This document shows positions 33,786-43,836 of a stretch of DNA of 64,000 bases, one piece after another. The DNA lies in contig NZ_JAUSXK010000001.1 of assembly GCF_030815955.1 (NCBI RefSeq), forward strand, positions 186,001-250,000. The letters run 5' to 3'. Numbering within the stretch: the stretch's first letter is position 1; the number at the start of each line of letters is the position of its first letter. The DNA is from Microbacterium murale. GTDB taxonomy: Bacteria; Actinomycetota; Actinomycetes; Actinomycetales; Microbacteriaceae. The position numbers and the translations under genes were made by a program. The notes under the pieces were generated by a model. That model was not told the DNA's origin. It did not search any database and was given only the letters and a program-made list of their open reading frames with translations.

Positions 33786-34594
33786 TCGGTCTCCTGGGCG
33801 TCTCCCGGCGTGGCGTCCGCAGGGGAATCATGGCGCGCGAGAGTCAACAGCGCACCACGTTCGATTTTACTCAGTTCTCGCGTCTTCCCCGCCGGGAGCG
33901 TTCCCAGGTGGAGCGGACCGAACTGCCGACGCACGAGTTCGACGACCGGATGTCCGACGGCTGCCATCATCCGGCGCACGATCCGGTTGCGTCCGGAGTG
34001 CAGGGTGAGCTCGACGAGACTCGACTCCGCGCCGACTTTCGACACGTCGAGCAGGCGGGCCTTGTCGGCCTTGATCGGGCCGTCATCCAGATCGAACCCC
34101 TTGGTCAGCTTCGCGATCGTCTGCGCAGTGACGGCGCCCTCGACCTTCGCGATGTAGACCTTGGTGACACCGAAGGACGGGTGCGCGAGCACGTGAGCGA
34201 GTTCGCCGTCGTTGGTGAGGATGAGCAGGCCGCTGGTCTCCGCATCCAGGCGACCGACGTTGTACAGCCGCTCTTCCCAGTCCTCGGTGAATCGGCGAAG
34301 GTCAGGGCGACCGTTCTCGTCCTTCATGGTGCTGACCACGCCTGTGGGCTTGTTCAGCATGACGTAGCGCTTGGAGACGTCGAGCTGGATCGCGGTGCCG
34401 TCGACGTCGACCAGGTCGGTCTCGGGATCGATCCGGCGGCCGAGCTCTTCCACGACCTCACCGTTGACGCGGATGCGCCCCTCCACGATGTACTGCTCGA
34501 CCACGCGTCGGGATGCGACGCCCGCCGCGGCGAGCACCTTCTGCAGCCGCACGCCTTCCGGCGCCGGCGTCGAGTCGGTCGGGTTGTCGGTCAT
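33782..34594 (-). CDS. rluB: rRNA pseudouridine synthase, RluB/RsuA type
   Basis: A 270-residue protein with an N-terminal S4 domain (RLQKVLAAAGVASRRVVEQYI) and a catalytic domain containing the GRLDAETSGLLILTNDG motif with the catalytic aspartate, plus HSGRNRIVRRMMAAVGHPV. It isomerises a uridine in rRNA; RluB (23S U2605 in E. coli) is the usual match for the copy next to scpB, but target specificity is inferred. It overlaps scpB by 4 bp (ATGA) and tyrA by 4 bp. Confidence 0.9.
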   Translation of the reverse strand: MTDNPTDSTPAPEGVRLQKVLAAAGVASRRVVEQYIVEGRIRVNGEVVEELGRRIDPETDLVDVDGTAIQLDVSKRYVMLNKPTGVVSTMKDENGRPDLRRFTEDWEERLYNVGRLDAETSGLLILTNDGELAHVLAHPSFGVTKVYIAKVEGAVTAQTIAKLTKGFDLDDGPIKADKARLLDVSKVGAESSLVELTLHSGRNRIVRRMMAAVGHPVVELVRRQFGPLHLGTLPAGKTRELSKIERGALLTLARHDSPADATPGDAQETE

Positions 34595-35193
34595 CTGATG
34601 CTTCCTTCGTCGAATCCGTCTGCACCATCGTCGAGCAGCGGGGAGATCGGTGGCAGCTCATCGAGCGAGTTGATGCCGAGGTTCTGCAGCAGCGCGTCGG
34701 TGGTGCCGTAGTTGATGGCGCCGGTCTCGGAGTCGGCGAACAGTTCGGTGATGAGCCCGCGCGCGAGCAGAGTGCGCACCACGGAGTCAACGTTCACCGC
34801 ACGGATCGACGCGACCTGGCTGCGCGTGACCGGTTGCTTGTACGCGATCACCGCCAGGGTCTCGAGAGCCGCCTGCGAAAGCCGCGCCGGAGCCTGCCCG
34901 CCGACGAACTCCGCGACCAGCGCGTCGTGGTCATCTCGAACGTACAGTCGCCAGCCGCCCCCGACCTCGCGCAGCTCGAACCCGCGCCGCGGACCGTGAC
35001 CGTTGCCGTCGTAGTCGTCGACGAGCGTCTCGATCGCCTGGCGGACAGCCGGCACCGGGGCGCTGACGGCCGCGGCGAGCGCGACGAGGCCGAGCGGCTC
35101 GTCGATGATGAGCAGGATCGCCTCGAGCTTCTCCGTCAGCGGCGTATCGGTAGCGGTCGGCGACGCCGCGTCGACGGGCATCTCATCGGTCAT
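34591..35193 (-). CDS. scpB: Segregation and condensation protein B
   Basis: About 200 residues with two winged-helix domains; the typical AALETLAVIAYKQPVTRSQVASIRAV and RGLITELF motifs are present. ScpB binds ScpA and SMC to form bacterial condensin. The start at MTDEMPVD is preferred; it overlaps the scpA end by 11 bp. Gene order parA-scpA-scpB-rluB is widely conserved in actinobacteria. Confidence 0.93.
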   Translation of the reverse strand: MTDEMPVDAASPTATDTPLTEKLEAILLIIDEPLGLVALAAAVSAPVPAVRQAIETLVDDYDGNGHGPRRGFELREVGGGWRLYVRDDHDALVAEFVGGQAPARLSQAALETLAVIAYKQPVTRSQVASIRAVNVDSVVRTLLARGLITELFADSETGAINYGTTDALLQNLGINSLDELPPISPLLDDGADGFDEGSIR

Positions 35194-36025
35194 AGTCGGC
35201 CCCCAGGCTCGCAAGTGTCTCGTCCGACCAGGTGTCGGCTGCCCAGCGCAGCGTCAGCTCGCCGAGAGGTTCCAGTTGTTCGAAGGACAGCGCCGCGTGC
35301 CGATACAGCTCGAGCACCGAGATGAAGCGTGCGACGACGACGCCCGGTTCTGTGCTCCCCGCGATCAGCTCACGGAAGGTCAGCGATTCGGCGCTGCGCA
35401 GCAGCGTCACCACGATCGCCGCCTGTTCCCTGATGCTGACCAGAGGCGCATGCAGGTGATCGAGCCCGACGTTGGGGATCTCCTTGGGCGCGAACGCGAG
35501 CAGCGCGATGGCCGCGAAGTCCGAGACGCTGAGGGTCCACACAAGCTCCGGCGTCCGGGCACGGTGCTTCTCGTCGAGACGCACCGCACGAACGTGGCGG
35601 CGGTCCTCGCGTTGCAGGCAACGGGCGAACCAGATGGAGACCTCTTTGAACGCGCGATACTGAAGGAGCCGTGCGAACAGCAGGTCACGCGCTTCGAAGA
35701 GTGCAACAGCCTCGGCGTCGACGAGCTCTCCTTGTGGCAGCAGTCCCGCGACCTTCATGTCGAGCAGCGTCGCGGCGACGACCAGGAACTCGGAAGCCTG
35801 ATCAAGCTCCTGCTCGTCGCCGTCGATCTCTTTCAGATACGCGATGAACTCGTTCGTGACCGCGCTCAGCGACACCTCAGTGATGTCCATCTCGTGCTTC
35901 GAGATGAGGTTCAGGAGGAGATCGAACGGTCCGTCGAAGTTCGTCAGCGAGACGCGGAACCCTTCGACCGGCTCAGCGACCGCTTCTACGGGCTCAGTGG
36001 ACTCCGCGTCACGCGACGGCGCCAC
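35183..36025 (-). CDS. scpA: Segregation and condensation protein A (kleisin)
   Basis: About 280 residues. The N-terminal kleisin signature FRVSLTNFDGPFDLLLNLISKHEMDITEVSLS is clear, and the C-terminal winged helix includes LRSAESLTFRELIAG and VVARFISVLELYRHAALSFEQ. It bridges the SMC heads. A GTG start at 36025, inside the end of parA (17-bp overlap), gives VAPSRDAES; the frame upstream is parA in another phase. Confidence 0.92.
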   Translation of the reverse strand: MAPSRDAESTEPVEAVAEPVEGFRVSLTNFDGPFDLLLNLISKHEMDITEVSLSAVTNEFIAYLKEIDGDEQELDQASEFLVVAATLLDMKVAGLLPQGELVDAEAVALFEARDLLFARLLQYRAFKEVSIWFARCLQREDRRHVRAVRLDEKHRARTPELVWTLSVSDFAAIALLAFAPKEIPNVGLDHLHAPLVSIREQAAIVVTLLRSAESLTFRELIAGSTEPGVVVARFISVLELYRHAALSFEQLEPLGELTLRWAADTWSDETLASLGADYDR

Positions 36026-36920
36026 GGGCGACCAGCTCCCGCGCCAGTCGCAGGTACGCCTGTGCGGCGGCATGCTCCGGCGCGAACTCGGTGATGGGCA
36101 CCCCTGACACCGATGCGTCGGGGAACTTCACTGTGCGACCGATCACGGTTTCCAGCACGTCGTCGCCGAACGTCTCGACGACGCGCTCCAGCACTTCGCG
36201 TGAGTGCAGCGTACGCGAGTCATACATGGTGGCGAGGAGCCCGTCGAGGGTGATCCCGGGGTTCAGCCGATCACGCACCTTTTCGATCGTCTCGATGAGC
36301 AGCGCGACGCCACGAAGGGCGAAGAACTCGCACTCCAGCGGAATGAGGACTCCGTGACTCGCAGTGAGTGCGTTCACGGTGAGCAGTCCGAGCGACGGCT
36401 GGCAATCGATCAGGATGACGTCGTACTCCCCCGCGACCTGTCGCAGCACGCGCGCAAGGATCGTCTCACGTGCGACCTCGTTGACCAGATGGACCTCGGC
36501 CGCAGAGAGATCGATGTTCGCGGGGAGGACATCCAGTCCCTCCACACCGCTGGGCACGATGACCTTCCGTGCGTCGCGCTTCGTGTCGAGCAGCAGGTCG
36601 TAGATCGTGGGGACATCATGAGTCTGGATGCCGAGACCGGCCGAGAGCGCACCCTGGGGGTCGAAGTCGACCGCGAGAACCTTGCGGCCGTACTCGGCGA
36701 GGGCCGCAGCGAGGTTGATCGACGTGGTCGTTTTACCGACGCCGCCCTTCTGGTTGCACAGCGCGATGATGCGCGCGGGCCCGTGCGAGTCGAGCGGAGC
36801 GGGCGTGGGGAAGCCGTGATATGGACGCCCAGTGGGTCCCATCGGGGTGTCGCCGATGTTCGACGTCTTGCCCTTGGACTTCGCCACTTTCTGAGCCACC
36901 GATTCTCCTGCTTCCCTCAT
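36009..36920 (-). CDS. parA: ParA-family chromosome-partitioning ATPase
   Basis: A 303-residue MinD/ParA ATPase with the deviant Walker A CNQKGGVGKTTTSINLA (about residues 54-70), VDFDPQGALSAG and IDCQPSLGLLTVNAL. A basic, disordered N-terminus (about 50 residues) suggests DNA contact. This is the copy found next to scpAB, separate from the oriC parAB pair, which is not in this window. It is read from an ATG 75 bp after xerD. Confidence 0.9.
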   Translation of the reverse strand: MREAGESVAQKVAKSKGKTSNIGDTPMGPTGRPYHGFPTPAPLDSHGPARIIALCNQKGGVGKTTTSINLAAALAEYGRKVLAVDFDPQGALSAGLGIQTHDVPTIYDLLLDTKRDARKVIVPSGVEGLDVLPANIDLSAAEVHLVNEVARETILARVLRQVAGEYDVILIDCQPSLGLLTVNALTASHGVLIPLECEFFALRGVALLIETIEKVRDRLNPGITLDGLLATMYDSRTLHSREVLERVVETFGDDVLETVIGRTVKFPDASVSGVPITEFAPEHAAAQAYLRLARELVARGAVA

Positions 36921-36995
36921 GCTTGCTCGATTCTAGCGATTCACGCGTGGATGCGCGGCGTGCCGACCCGGCGATCCCGCGGAATCGGGCGCAGT

Positions 36996-37898
36996 TCAGC
37001 GCGCTCGAGGGTGCGAGGTGGCGTAGATGTCGCGGAGGGTGTCGACCGAGACGTGCGTGTAGATCTGCGTGGTCGCGACGGATGCATGCCCGAGCAGCTC
37101 CTGCACGACACGCACATCGGCACCGCCCTGCAGCAGATGCGTGGCGAACGAGTGGCGAAGGGTGTGCGGCGACACCTCGGAGGTGATGTGCGAAGCATCG
37201 GCCGCCGCGCGGATCACGAGCCAGGCGCTCTGCCGCGAAAGCGGCGCTCCGCGAGCGCCGAGGAACAGTCGCGCAGATGCCTTGCCTTTCGCTGCGAGGG
37301 CGGGCCTCACTCGTGTGAGGTAGGCATCCACAGCATTCCGTGCGAAGGAGCCGATCGGCACGATGCGCTCCTTGGACCCCTTGCCGCGCAGGCGGAGCAC
37401 GTCGCCATGAGCGAGATCGTCGACATCGAGCCCCACCGCCTCGGACACGCGCGCACCCGTGGCGTAGAGAAGCTCGAGCAGCGCGCGATCACGGATGCCG
37501 ATGGGCTCCTCTGCCGAAGGCGCCGCAAGTAGCCGCTCGACCTGATCGATCGTGAGCGCCTTGGGCAGACGCTGCGGCATCTTGGGCGGACGCAGCCTGC
37601 CGGTCGGATCCTCCAGCTCGATCCCCTCACGCACCAGGAAGCGGTGCAGGCCGCGCACGGAGGACTGCAGTCGTGCGAGACTCGTCGCCGCCGGCGGCGG
37701 AAGGATCGCCGAGCGGTCGGCGATGAACCGGCTGATGATCGCGCCGGTCACTGCGGTGGTGTCGTCGATTCCCGCCTCGGTCAACCACTCCAGGTACACG
37801 TCCAGATCTCGGCGATACGCCCCGACCGTGTGCTCTGAGAGACCGCGCTCGATCGTGACGTGCCTGAGGTACGCATCGACTGCGCGATCCAGGCGCAC
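36996..37898 (-). CDS. xerD: Tyrosine recombinase XerD
   Basis: About 300 residues: an N-terminal SAM-like domain ([23 protein letters not shown]) and a catalytic domain with the R-K-H-R-H-Y set in place ([53 protein letters not shown]). XerD resolves chromosome dimers together with XerC at dif. The GTG at 37898 gives the usual N-terminus [13 protein letters not shown]. Its place beside parA and scpAB fits a chromosome-segregation role rather than a mobile element. Confidence 0.9.
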   Translation of the reverse strand: MRLDRAVDAYLRHVTIERGLSEHTVGAYRRDLDVYLEWLTEAGIDDTTAVTGAIISRFIADRSAILPPPAATSLARLQSSVRGLHRFLVREGIELEDPTGRLRPPKMPQRLPKALTIDQVERLLAAPSAEEPIGIRDRALLELLYATGARVSEAVGLDVDDLAHGDVLRLRGKGSKERIVPIGSFARNAVDAYLTRVRPALAAKGKASARLFLGARGAPLSRQSAWLVIRAAADASHITSEVSPHTLRHSFATHLLQGGADVRVVQELLGHASVATTQIYTHVSVDTLRDIYATSHPRAR

Positions 37899-37900
37899 GA

Positions 37901-38485
37901 TCAGTCCCGCAGTCTCCGCTCGGCCGCGAGCACGCCGAGAGAGAGGATGCCGTTGTGCAGTCGTCCCTCGAGCACGGCGTCGACAGCATCCGAGAGCGGA
38001 ATCCATTCCACTCGGATATCGGCTTCCTCATCCTCGCGAGCGTAAGCGGAGGAAGCCTCTTCGATGCCTGTGGCGAGGTAGATGCGGATCAACTCGCTGT
38101 TGCCACCCGGAGTCGTCCAGGTCGACACGAGCAGCTGCCAGTCGCGGGCGGTGAGGTCGGCCTCCTCCGCCAACTCGCGCTGCGCTGCGGCGAGAGGGTC
38201 TTCTCCTTCGACGTCGAGCAGCCCGGCCGGTAGTTCCCAGTCACGGTGGCGGATCGGATGCCGGTACTGCTGAATCAGAAGAACCCGGCCGTCATCATCG
38301 AGAGCGAGCACCGCGACCGCGCCGGTGTGATCGACGTACTCCCGGATGATCTCGCCGTCGCCGTATGCGACGTGGTCGGAGCGCACGTCCCACACCCAGC
38401 CCTTGTAGACGACATCGCTGCTCACGACCTCGGGCTCGAACGGCTCGTCACGCAACTCGGACGCGGTGATCGATGTCTCAGTCAT
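37901..38485 (-). CDS. NUDIX hydrolase, ADP-ribose pyrophosphatase type
   Basis: About 194 residues. The NUDIX box is [24 protein letters not shown] (approximately residues 90-113), preceded by [19 protein letters not shown], the pattern of ADP-ribose/NudF-type enzymes. It would remove ADP-ribose or related nucleotides. It overlaps the pyrG end by 8 bp and leaves 2 bp to xerD; pyrG-nudix-xerD is a frequent order in actinobacteria. Confidence 0.88.
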   Translation of the reverse strand: MTETSITASELRDEPFEPEVVSSDVVYKGWVWDVRSDHVAYGDGEIIREYVDHTGAVAVLALDDDGRVLLIQQYRHPIRHRDWELPAGLLDVEGEDPLAAAQRELAEEADLTARDWQLLVSTWTTPGGNSELIRIYLATGIEEASSAYAREDEEADIRVEWIPLSDAVDAVLEGRLHNGILSLGVLAAERRLRD

Positions 38486-40175
38486 CGGCCGAGACATCGA
38501 ACAGCTCGCTCGAGCGGTGACGTTCGATCGCCGCGCCGATCAGACCACGGAACAGCGGGTGGGGTGCGGTCGGGCGCGAGCGCAGTTCGGGGTGCGCCTG
38601 CGTGGCGATGTAGTACGGGTGCACCTCGCGGGGCAGCTCCACGTATTCGACGAGGTCGAGGTCGGGGTTGAGGCCCGAGAACACGAGCCCAGCGGCCGAG
38701 AGGCGGTCACGGTAAGCGTTGTTGACCTCGTAGCGGTGGCGGTGCCGCTCGGATGCCTGTGCCGTGCCGTACAGCTCACGGGCGAGCGTGCCTTCACCGA
38801 GTTCGGCTTCGTAGAGCCCCAGGCGCATGGTGCCGCCCAGGTCACCGCCGTCGAGGATCTCGACCTGCTCAGCCATCGTCGCGATGACCGGCTCAGAGGT
38901 CTCGGGGTCGAACTCGCTCGAGGACGCGCCGGCGATGCCTGCGACGTTCCGTCCGTACTCGATGACCATGCACTGCAGGCCGAGGCACAGGCCGAGCGTC
39001 GGGATGCCCTGCTCGCGAGCGAACTTCAACGCGCCGAGCTTGCCCTCGATGCCGCGGATGCCGAACCCGCCAGGTACGCAGATGCCGTCGACATCCGACA
39101 GCATCTTCGCTGCCCCCTCCGGCGTCTCACACGAGTCGGACGGGATCCAGCGGATACTGACGTGCGCCTCGTGAGCGAAACCACCGGCGCGCAGCGCCTC
39201 GGTGACCGAGAGGTAGGCGTCAGGAAGGTCGATGTACTTGCCGACCAGGCCGATCGTGACCTCGTGCTTCGGGTTGTGCACGGCCTGGAGCACCTTCTGC
39301 CACCGTGACCAGTCGACCTCGGGCGCGGCCTTGGAGTCCAGGCCGAGACGACGCACGATGTAGGAGTCGAGACCCTGATCGTTCAGCGTCGAGGGGATGT
39401 CGTAGATGCTGGGCAGATCGACGGTGTTGATGACGCCCTCGACGTCGACGTCGCACATCAGCGCGATCTTGTTGCGATTGCTCTCGCTGACGGGACGGTC
39501 GCTGCGCAGCACCAGTGCGTCTGGCTGGATGCCGACCTGGCGGAGCGCTGCGACGGAGTGCTGCGTGGGCTTGGTCTTCTGCTCGCCGGAGGCACCCATG
39601 AAAGGCACGAGCGAAACGTGCACGAAGAACACGCTGTCTCGGCCAAGCTCGTGGCGAAGCTGGCGCGCCGACTCGAGGAACGGCTGCGACTCGATGTCAC
39701 CGACCGTGCCGCCGACCTCGGTGATGATGACATCCGGCTTCGGAGTCTCATCCGCCTGCAGGCGCATCCGGCGCTTGATCTCGTCGGTGATGTGCGGGAT
39801 GACCTGCACGGTGTCGCCGAGGTACTCGCCGCGGCGCTCACGCGCGATCACCTGCGAATAGATCTGGCCGGTGGTGACGTTGGCCGCCTGTGACAGGTTG
39901 ATGTCGAGGAAGCGCTCGTAGTGCCCGATGTCGAGGTCGGTCTCCGCGCCATCATCGGTGACGAAAACCTCACCGTGCTGGAACGGGTTCATGGTGCCGG
40001 GGTCGACGTTCAGGTAGGGATCGAGTTTCTGCATCACGACGCGGACTCCGCGTGCGGTGAGCAGGTTTCCCAGGCTGGCGGCCGTGAGGCCCTTACCCAA
40101 AGACGAAACGACACCACCGGTCACAAAGATGTGCTTGGTCGTGTCGTTCTTGGGCCCCGCGTCAGAAGAGTTCAT
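38478..40175 (-). CDS. pyrG: CTP synthase
   Basis: About 565 residues: an N-terminal synthase domain ([40 protein letters not shown]) and a C-terminal class-I glutaminase with catalytic Cys in [11 protein letters not shown] and His/Glu in AHPELRSRP. It aminates UTP to CTP using glutamine. The ATG at 40175 ([10 protein letters not shown]) is preferred over an in-frame TTG four codons upstream. 26 bp follow recN. Confidence 0.96.
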   Translation of the reverse strand: MNSSDAGPKNDTTKHIFVTGGVVSSLGKGLTAASLGNLLTARGVRVVMQKLDPYLNVDPGTMNPFQHGEVFVTDDGAETDLDIGHYERFLDINLSQAANVTTGQIYSQVIARERRGEYLGDTVQVIPHITDEIKRRMRLQADETPKPDVIITEVGGTVGDIESQPFLESARQLRHELGRDSVFFVHVSLVPFMGASGEQKTKPTQHSVAALRQVGIQPDALVLRSDRPVSESNRNKIALMCDVDVEGVINTVDLPSIYDIPSTLNDQGLDSYIVRRLGLDSKAAPEVDWSRWQKVLQAVHNPKHEVTIGLVGKYIDLPDAYLSVTEALRAGGFAHEAHVSIRWIPSDSCETPEGAAKMLSDVDGICVPGGFGIRGIEGKLGALKFAREQGIPTLGLCLGLQCMVIEYGRNVAGIAGASSSEFDPETSEPVIATMAEQVEILDGGDLGGTMRLGLYEAELGEGTLARELYGTAQASERHRHRYEVNNAYRDRLSAAGLVFSGLNPDLDLVEYVELPREVHPYYIATQAHPELRSRPTAPHPLFRGLIGAAIERHRSSELFDVSADD

Positions 40176-40201
40176 CACGGGCTTCAATCCTAACAGTTCG
40201 C

Positions 40202-41884
40202 TCAGACAGCAAGGCTGAGAAGTTCTCGGGCATGGGTGATGGCGGCATCGGAATCGGTGAGTCCTGACAGCAGACGCGCCATCTCCGCCTCCCTGTCCTC
40301 GCCCTCCAGACGCCGCACGCTGGACGCGGTGACCGCGCCGTCATTGGCTTTCACGACGGAAAGGTGATTGGAGGCGAAAGCGGCGACCTGGGCCAGGTGC
40401 GTCACCGCGATGACTTGCGAAGTCTCTGCAAGTCGGGCGAGTCGCCGACCCACTTCGATCGCCGCGGCGCCACCGATACCGGCATCCACCTCATCGAAGA
40501 CGAAGGTCGGAACCGGGTCGGTGCCGGCGATCACGACCTCGATGGCGAGCATCACTCGCGACAGCTCACCACCGGAGGCGCTCTTCGCAACAGAGCGCGG
40601 TTCCGCGCCGGGGTGGGGTGCCAGCAGGATCGCGACGTCATCGCGTCCATGCGTGCTCTCGCTCCCCTCACGGACTGCGACCTCGAGTCGGGCGTCCGGC
40701 ATGGCGAGCGCGTGCAGTTCTTCCGTCACCGCGGCGCCCAGGCGCGCTGCAGCCTCGGTGCGCGCAGCGGTGAGTGCTGTCGCTGCGTCATCGAGCGTCG
40801 CTCTGGCCGCATCGCGTTCAGAGTGCAATCGCTCCAGGCGATCGCCGTCGTCATCGAGTTCGGCGAGGCGCGCTGAACCGGTCTGCCACAGCTCCAGGGC
40901 CTCATCCAGCGAGCCGTGAGCACGGATCAGGGTGGTGAGCGCCGCGCGCCGCTCTTCGACCGTGGCGAGCTCGTGCGGCCCGGTCTCGTCGAGATCGGCG
41001 AGGTAGACGGAGAGCTGGCCGGCAAGGTCCGCGATGCGGTACCCGACGTCGGCGAGACCCTCTGAGATCTCAGTGAGCGCCGGATCGGCCGCACGCTCCA
41101 GATTGCTTCGTGCTTCGGCGACGAGCGCGGAAGCGTCGGCTTCGCCCTCTTCGCTCGAGAGGGCGTTGTGGGCGAGGGATGCCGCGAGCCTGAGCTCTTC
41201 GGCATTGGCGAGACGCTCCGCTCTCTCCGCGAGCACGACGTCTTCGCCTGCTTCTGGTGCTGTCGCCTCGATCAGCGCCAGTGCTTCCCGCAGCCGCTGC
41301 GCTTCTTCGGCACGGCGATCGCGGTTCTCGGAAATCTCGGCGATCTCGGCATCCAACTCGCGCCAGCGCGCGAACGCGGACGTGTATGTGTCGAGGGCGT
41401 CGGCGATGGGCGCGCCCCCGAAACGATCGAGCGCGTCCCGCTGGGCTGCGGTCGAGCGCAGGCGCAGCTGCTCGGACTGCCCATGCACGACGACGAGTTC
41501 ATCGGCGAGGGCGGAGAGGACCCCGGCCGGCGCCGCGCGCCCGCCGACGCTCGCGCGGCTGCGCCCTTCCGCACTAAGGGTGCGTGAGACGTACAGCTCG
41601 CCCTGACCGTCGTCGAGCGGTTCGAGATCGCCGCCGGCGTCGGTCACGATGTCTGCCACAGCACCCGACCGGGGCACCACCCATACCCCGGCGACCGAGG
41701 CCTGCGCCGCCCCTGCCCGCACGGCGCCGGAGTCTGCGCGTTGTCCGAGCAGGAGGCCGAGTCCGGTGACCACCATCGTCTTGCCCGCACCCGTCTCGCC
41801 GGTGATCGCGGTGAATCCGGGACCGAGCGGCAGCACGGCGTCAGCGATGACACCGAGCCCCTGCAACCGCATCTCCTCGATCAC
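40202..41884 (-). CDS. recN: DNA repair protein RecN
   Basis: About 560 residues, an SMC-like ATPase: Walker [11 protein letters not shown] near the N-terminus, long helical arms rich in Ala/Glu/Arg, and the C-terminal ABC-type half with [15 protein letters not shown] and [11 protein letters not shown]. It acts early in double-strand-break repair. A GTG start overlapping the nadK stop (GTGA) gives [12 protein letters not shown]; the inner ATG four codons on is possible. nadK-recN adjacency is typical. Confidence 0.94.
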   Translation of the reverse strand: MIEEMRLQGLGVIADAVLPLGPGFTAITGETGAGKTMVVTGLGLLLGQRADSGAVRAGAAQASVAGVWVVPRSGAVADIVTDAGGDLEPLDDGQGELYVSRTLSAEGRSRASVGGRAAPAGVLSALADELVVVHGQSEQLRLRSTAAQRDALDRFGGAPIADALDTYTSAFARWRELDAEIAEISENRDRRAEEAQRLREALALIEATAPEAGEDVVLAERAERLANAEELRLAASLAHNALSSEEGEADASALVAEARSNLERAADPALTEISEGLADVGYRIADLAGQLSVYLADLDETGPHELATVEERRAALTTLIRAHGSLDEALELWQTGSARLAELDDDGDRLERLHSERDAARATLDDAATALTAARTEAAARLGAAVTEELHALAMPDARLEVAVREGSESTHGRDDVAILLAPHPGAEPRSVAKSASGGELSRVMLAIEVVIAGTDPVPTFVFDEVDAGIGGAAAIEVGRRLARLAETSQVIAVTHLAQVAAFASNHLSVVKANDGAVTASSVRRLEGEDREAEMARLLSGLTDSDAAITHARELLSLAV

Positions 41885-42804
41885 GCCGGCGCTCCCCCGT
41901 CCTGTCCGCGCCATCCGGCGACCGGCAACTGGAACTTGCGCACCAGCCGATCGGTGAACGCGGTCGGGTGCAGCCGAGCCAGGCGCACCGGACGAGATGA
42001 GCGGCGTGCGACCACGCGCGCGCCGGGAGGAAGATCATGCGAGCGGCGACCGTCGCACCAGAGTATTCCGGTACCGGCGGTACGCTCGAGCATCTCGATC
42101 GCCACCGATGCGTCCGGGCTGACGACGAGCGGGCGGGCGAACAGCGCGTGCGCCGAGAGCGGGATCACCGTGATGGCCTCGACACTCGGCCAGATCACCG
42201 GTCCGCCGGCGGAGAAGTTGTACGCGGTCGATCCCGTCGGCGTGGAGATGACCATGCCGTCGCAGCCGTAGCTCGACAACGGCCGTCCGTCGATCTCGAC
42301 GACGACTTCGATCATGCGCTCGCGGCTCGCCTTCTCGACGGTCGCCTCATTCAACGCCCACGTCTCGAAGACGACCTTGCCCGCAGCGTCTTTGACGCGC
42401 ACCGCGAGCGCAAGCCGCTCCTCGACCGCATAGTCCTTCGCGATGACGCGCTGCACGGCATCGTCCATCGCGTCGCGTTCGATCTCGGCGAGGAATCCGA
42501 CATGTCCCATGTTGATCCCGAGCACCGGTGCGCTGTTGGCGCCGCGGACGAGTTCGGCCGCACGCAGAATCGTGCCGTCACCGCCCAGCACGATCGCGAG
42601 TTCCAGATCGTCAACGGTCACGGCTTCGCCCAGAGCGTGGACGTCGCCGAAATCGGAGTCGACGGCCGACAGCTCGGCACGGTCATCGGGAGCGAGTACC
42701 GGGCGCGCGCCGGCGCTGCGAAGCAACTCGATGACGCGACGAGCGGCGGCGACGGTATCGGCCCGGCCGGCATGGGCGACGACCAGGATGTTGCGCTCGT
42801 TCAT
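41881..42804 (-). CDS. nadK: NAD kinase
   Basis: About 307 residues. The GGDGTILRAA motif (binding and catalytic Asp) and the NEATVEKAS and DGMVISTPTGSTAYNFSAGGP segments are diagnostic. It makes NADP from NAD with ATP or polyphosphate. The ATG at 42804 overlaps the tlyA stop (ATGA), and its own stop overlaps recN (GTGA), so tlyA-nadK-recN are coupled. Confidence 0.95.
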   Translation of the reverse strand: MNERNILVVAHAGRADTVAAARRVIELLRSAGARPVLAPDDRAELSAVDSDFGDVHALGEAVTVDDLELAIVLGGDGTILRAAELVRGANSAPVLGINMGHVGFLAEIERDAMDDAVQRVIAKDYAVEERLALAVRVKDAAGKVVFETWALNEATVEKASRERMIEVVVEIDGRPLSSYGCDGMVISTPTGSTAYNFSAGGPVIWPSVEAITVIPLSAHALFARPLVVSPDASVAIEMLERTAGTGILWCDGRRSHDLPPGARVVARRSSRPVRLARLHPTAFTDRLVRKFQLPVAGWRGQDGGAPA

Positions 42805-43598
42805 CGTCCTCCAGCCAGTTCGTCGATCCGGTCTCTCCATTGTGTCGGATTGCTCCCCCTGCCGGGCGCCATGTGCACGAGGAATTCCGCGTTGCCGTGC
42901 GTGCCGAGAATCGGCGACGCGATGATGCCCAGCATCCCGAATCCGGCATCCCAGCCGTTCCAGACCACACGGGCCACGGCGTCCGCTCGAGTGGCGGGGT
43001 CCGTCACCAATCCGCCGCGCACGGCGGTGCGTCCGACCTCGAACTGAGGTTTGACGAGCAGAACGATGTCGGAGCCGGATGCCGCGACCGAGGCGACTGC
43101 GGGCAGGATCAGTTCGAGCGAGATGAATGAGAGATCGCCGACGATCAGCTCGGGTGCATCCCGCTCACCGGTCGCTTCGGCGAGACTCTCCTGCGTCATG
43201 TGACGCACGTTGAAGCCTTCGACACTGACGACTCCGGGGTCAGCCGCGATGGACGCCGCGAGCTGATCATGCCCGACATCCACCGCGAGCACCTTCCGCG
43301 CTCCGCGTTCACGGAGCACCTGGGTGAAACCGCCAGTCGAGGCTCCCATGTCGAGCGCGAGACGTCCCTCGGCGACGACCCCGAACGCGTCGAGTGCGGC
43401 GATGAGCTTATGCGCGCCGCGACTGACGTAATCGTCCGTCTCAGCGAGGGTGATCACGGACTCGTCGCTCACGGAGGTCGAGGCCTTGATCATCTGTCGA
43501 CCATCGACGCTCACGAGTCCTGCGACGATGAGCGTGGCCGCGTGCGAGCGCGAGCGCGCGAGTCCCCGAGCGGCGAGGGCGGCGTCGAGGCGCGTCAC
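42801..43598 (-). CDS. tlyA: TlyA-family rRNA (cytidine-2'-O)-methyltransferase/hemolysin-like protein
   Basis: About 265 residues with an N-terminal S4 domain (TRLDAALAARGLARSRSHAATLI) and an FtsJ-like SAM methyltransferase domain (ALDMGASTGGFTQVLRERGA; VGDLSFISLELILP; VKPQFEVGR). In mycobacteria TlyA 2'-O-methylates 16S and 23S rRNA and confers capreomycin susceptibility. A GTG start overlaps the stop of the small gene upstream by 4 bp (GTGA). Confidence 0.92.
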   Translation of the reverse strand: MTRLDAALAARGLARSRSHAATLIVAGLVSVDGRQMIKASTSVSDESVITLAETDDYVSRGAHKLIAALDAFGVVAEGRLALDMGASTGGFTQVLRERGARKVLAVDVGHDQLAASIAADPGVVSVEGFNVRHMTQESLAEATGERDAPELIVGDLSFISLELILPAVASVAASGSDIVLLVKPQFEVGRTAVRGGLVTDPATRADAVARVVWNGWDAGFGMLGIIASPILGTHGNAEFLVHMAPGRGSNPTQWRDRIDELAGGR

Positions 43599-43780
43599 CG
43601 GTCTCCCGACGGGGTCTTCTCGCGGGAGTCGAGCCTGGTACCGCTCTCGAGCCGGCGGAAGAGTTCGTCGTGGAGAGTCGAATACGCGTCGGCGCGATCG
43701 GCCAGCGGCTGGCCCTCTATGAGGCGCAACCGGCTCCACAGGCCGTCGGTCGGCGTCGCAATCGTCTCATCGCTCACCAC
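43595..43780 (-). CDS. Small conserved-looking protein upstream of tlyA
   Basis: A 61-residue (or 60, two adjacent GTG codons) acidic/basic helical protein beginning VSDETIATPTDGLWSRLRLIE, with a likely helix through YSTLHDELFRRLES. No known domain. Its stop overlaps the tlyA start (GTGA), and it lies 56 bp after the HAD gene; the coupling argues that it is real. Confidence 0.6.
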   Translation of the reverse strand: MVSDETIATPTDGLWSRLRLIEGQPLADRADAYSTLHDELFRRLESGTRLDSREKTPSGDR

Positions 43781-43836
43781 TCCACTCTACGGCGCGGCTC
43801 GGACGCGCCCGTCGAGGCGCGGCGGGCACACGCGGT

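Noticed and set aside
32625..34157. 510-codon plus-strand frame over cmk/tyrA/rluB
   Set aside because: Antisense shadow of G+C-rich coding sequence; no motif.
36996..37898. Tyrosine recombinase as a mobile-element integrase
   Set aside because: Position between a NUDIX/pyrG unit and parA/scpAB, and the full XerD pattern, point to the housekeeping chromosome-dimer resolvase.
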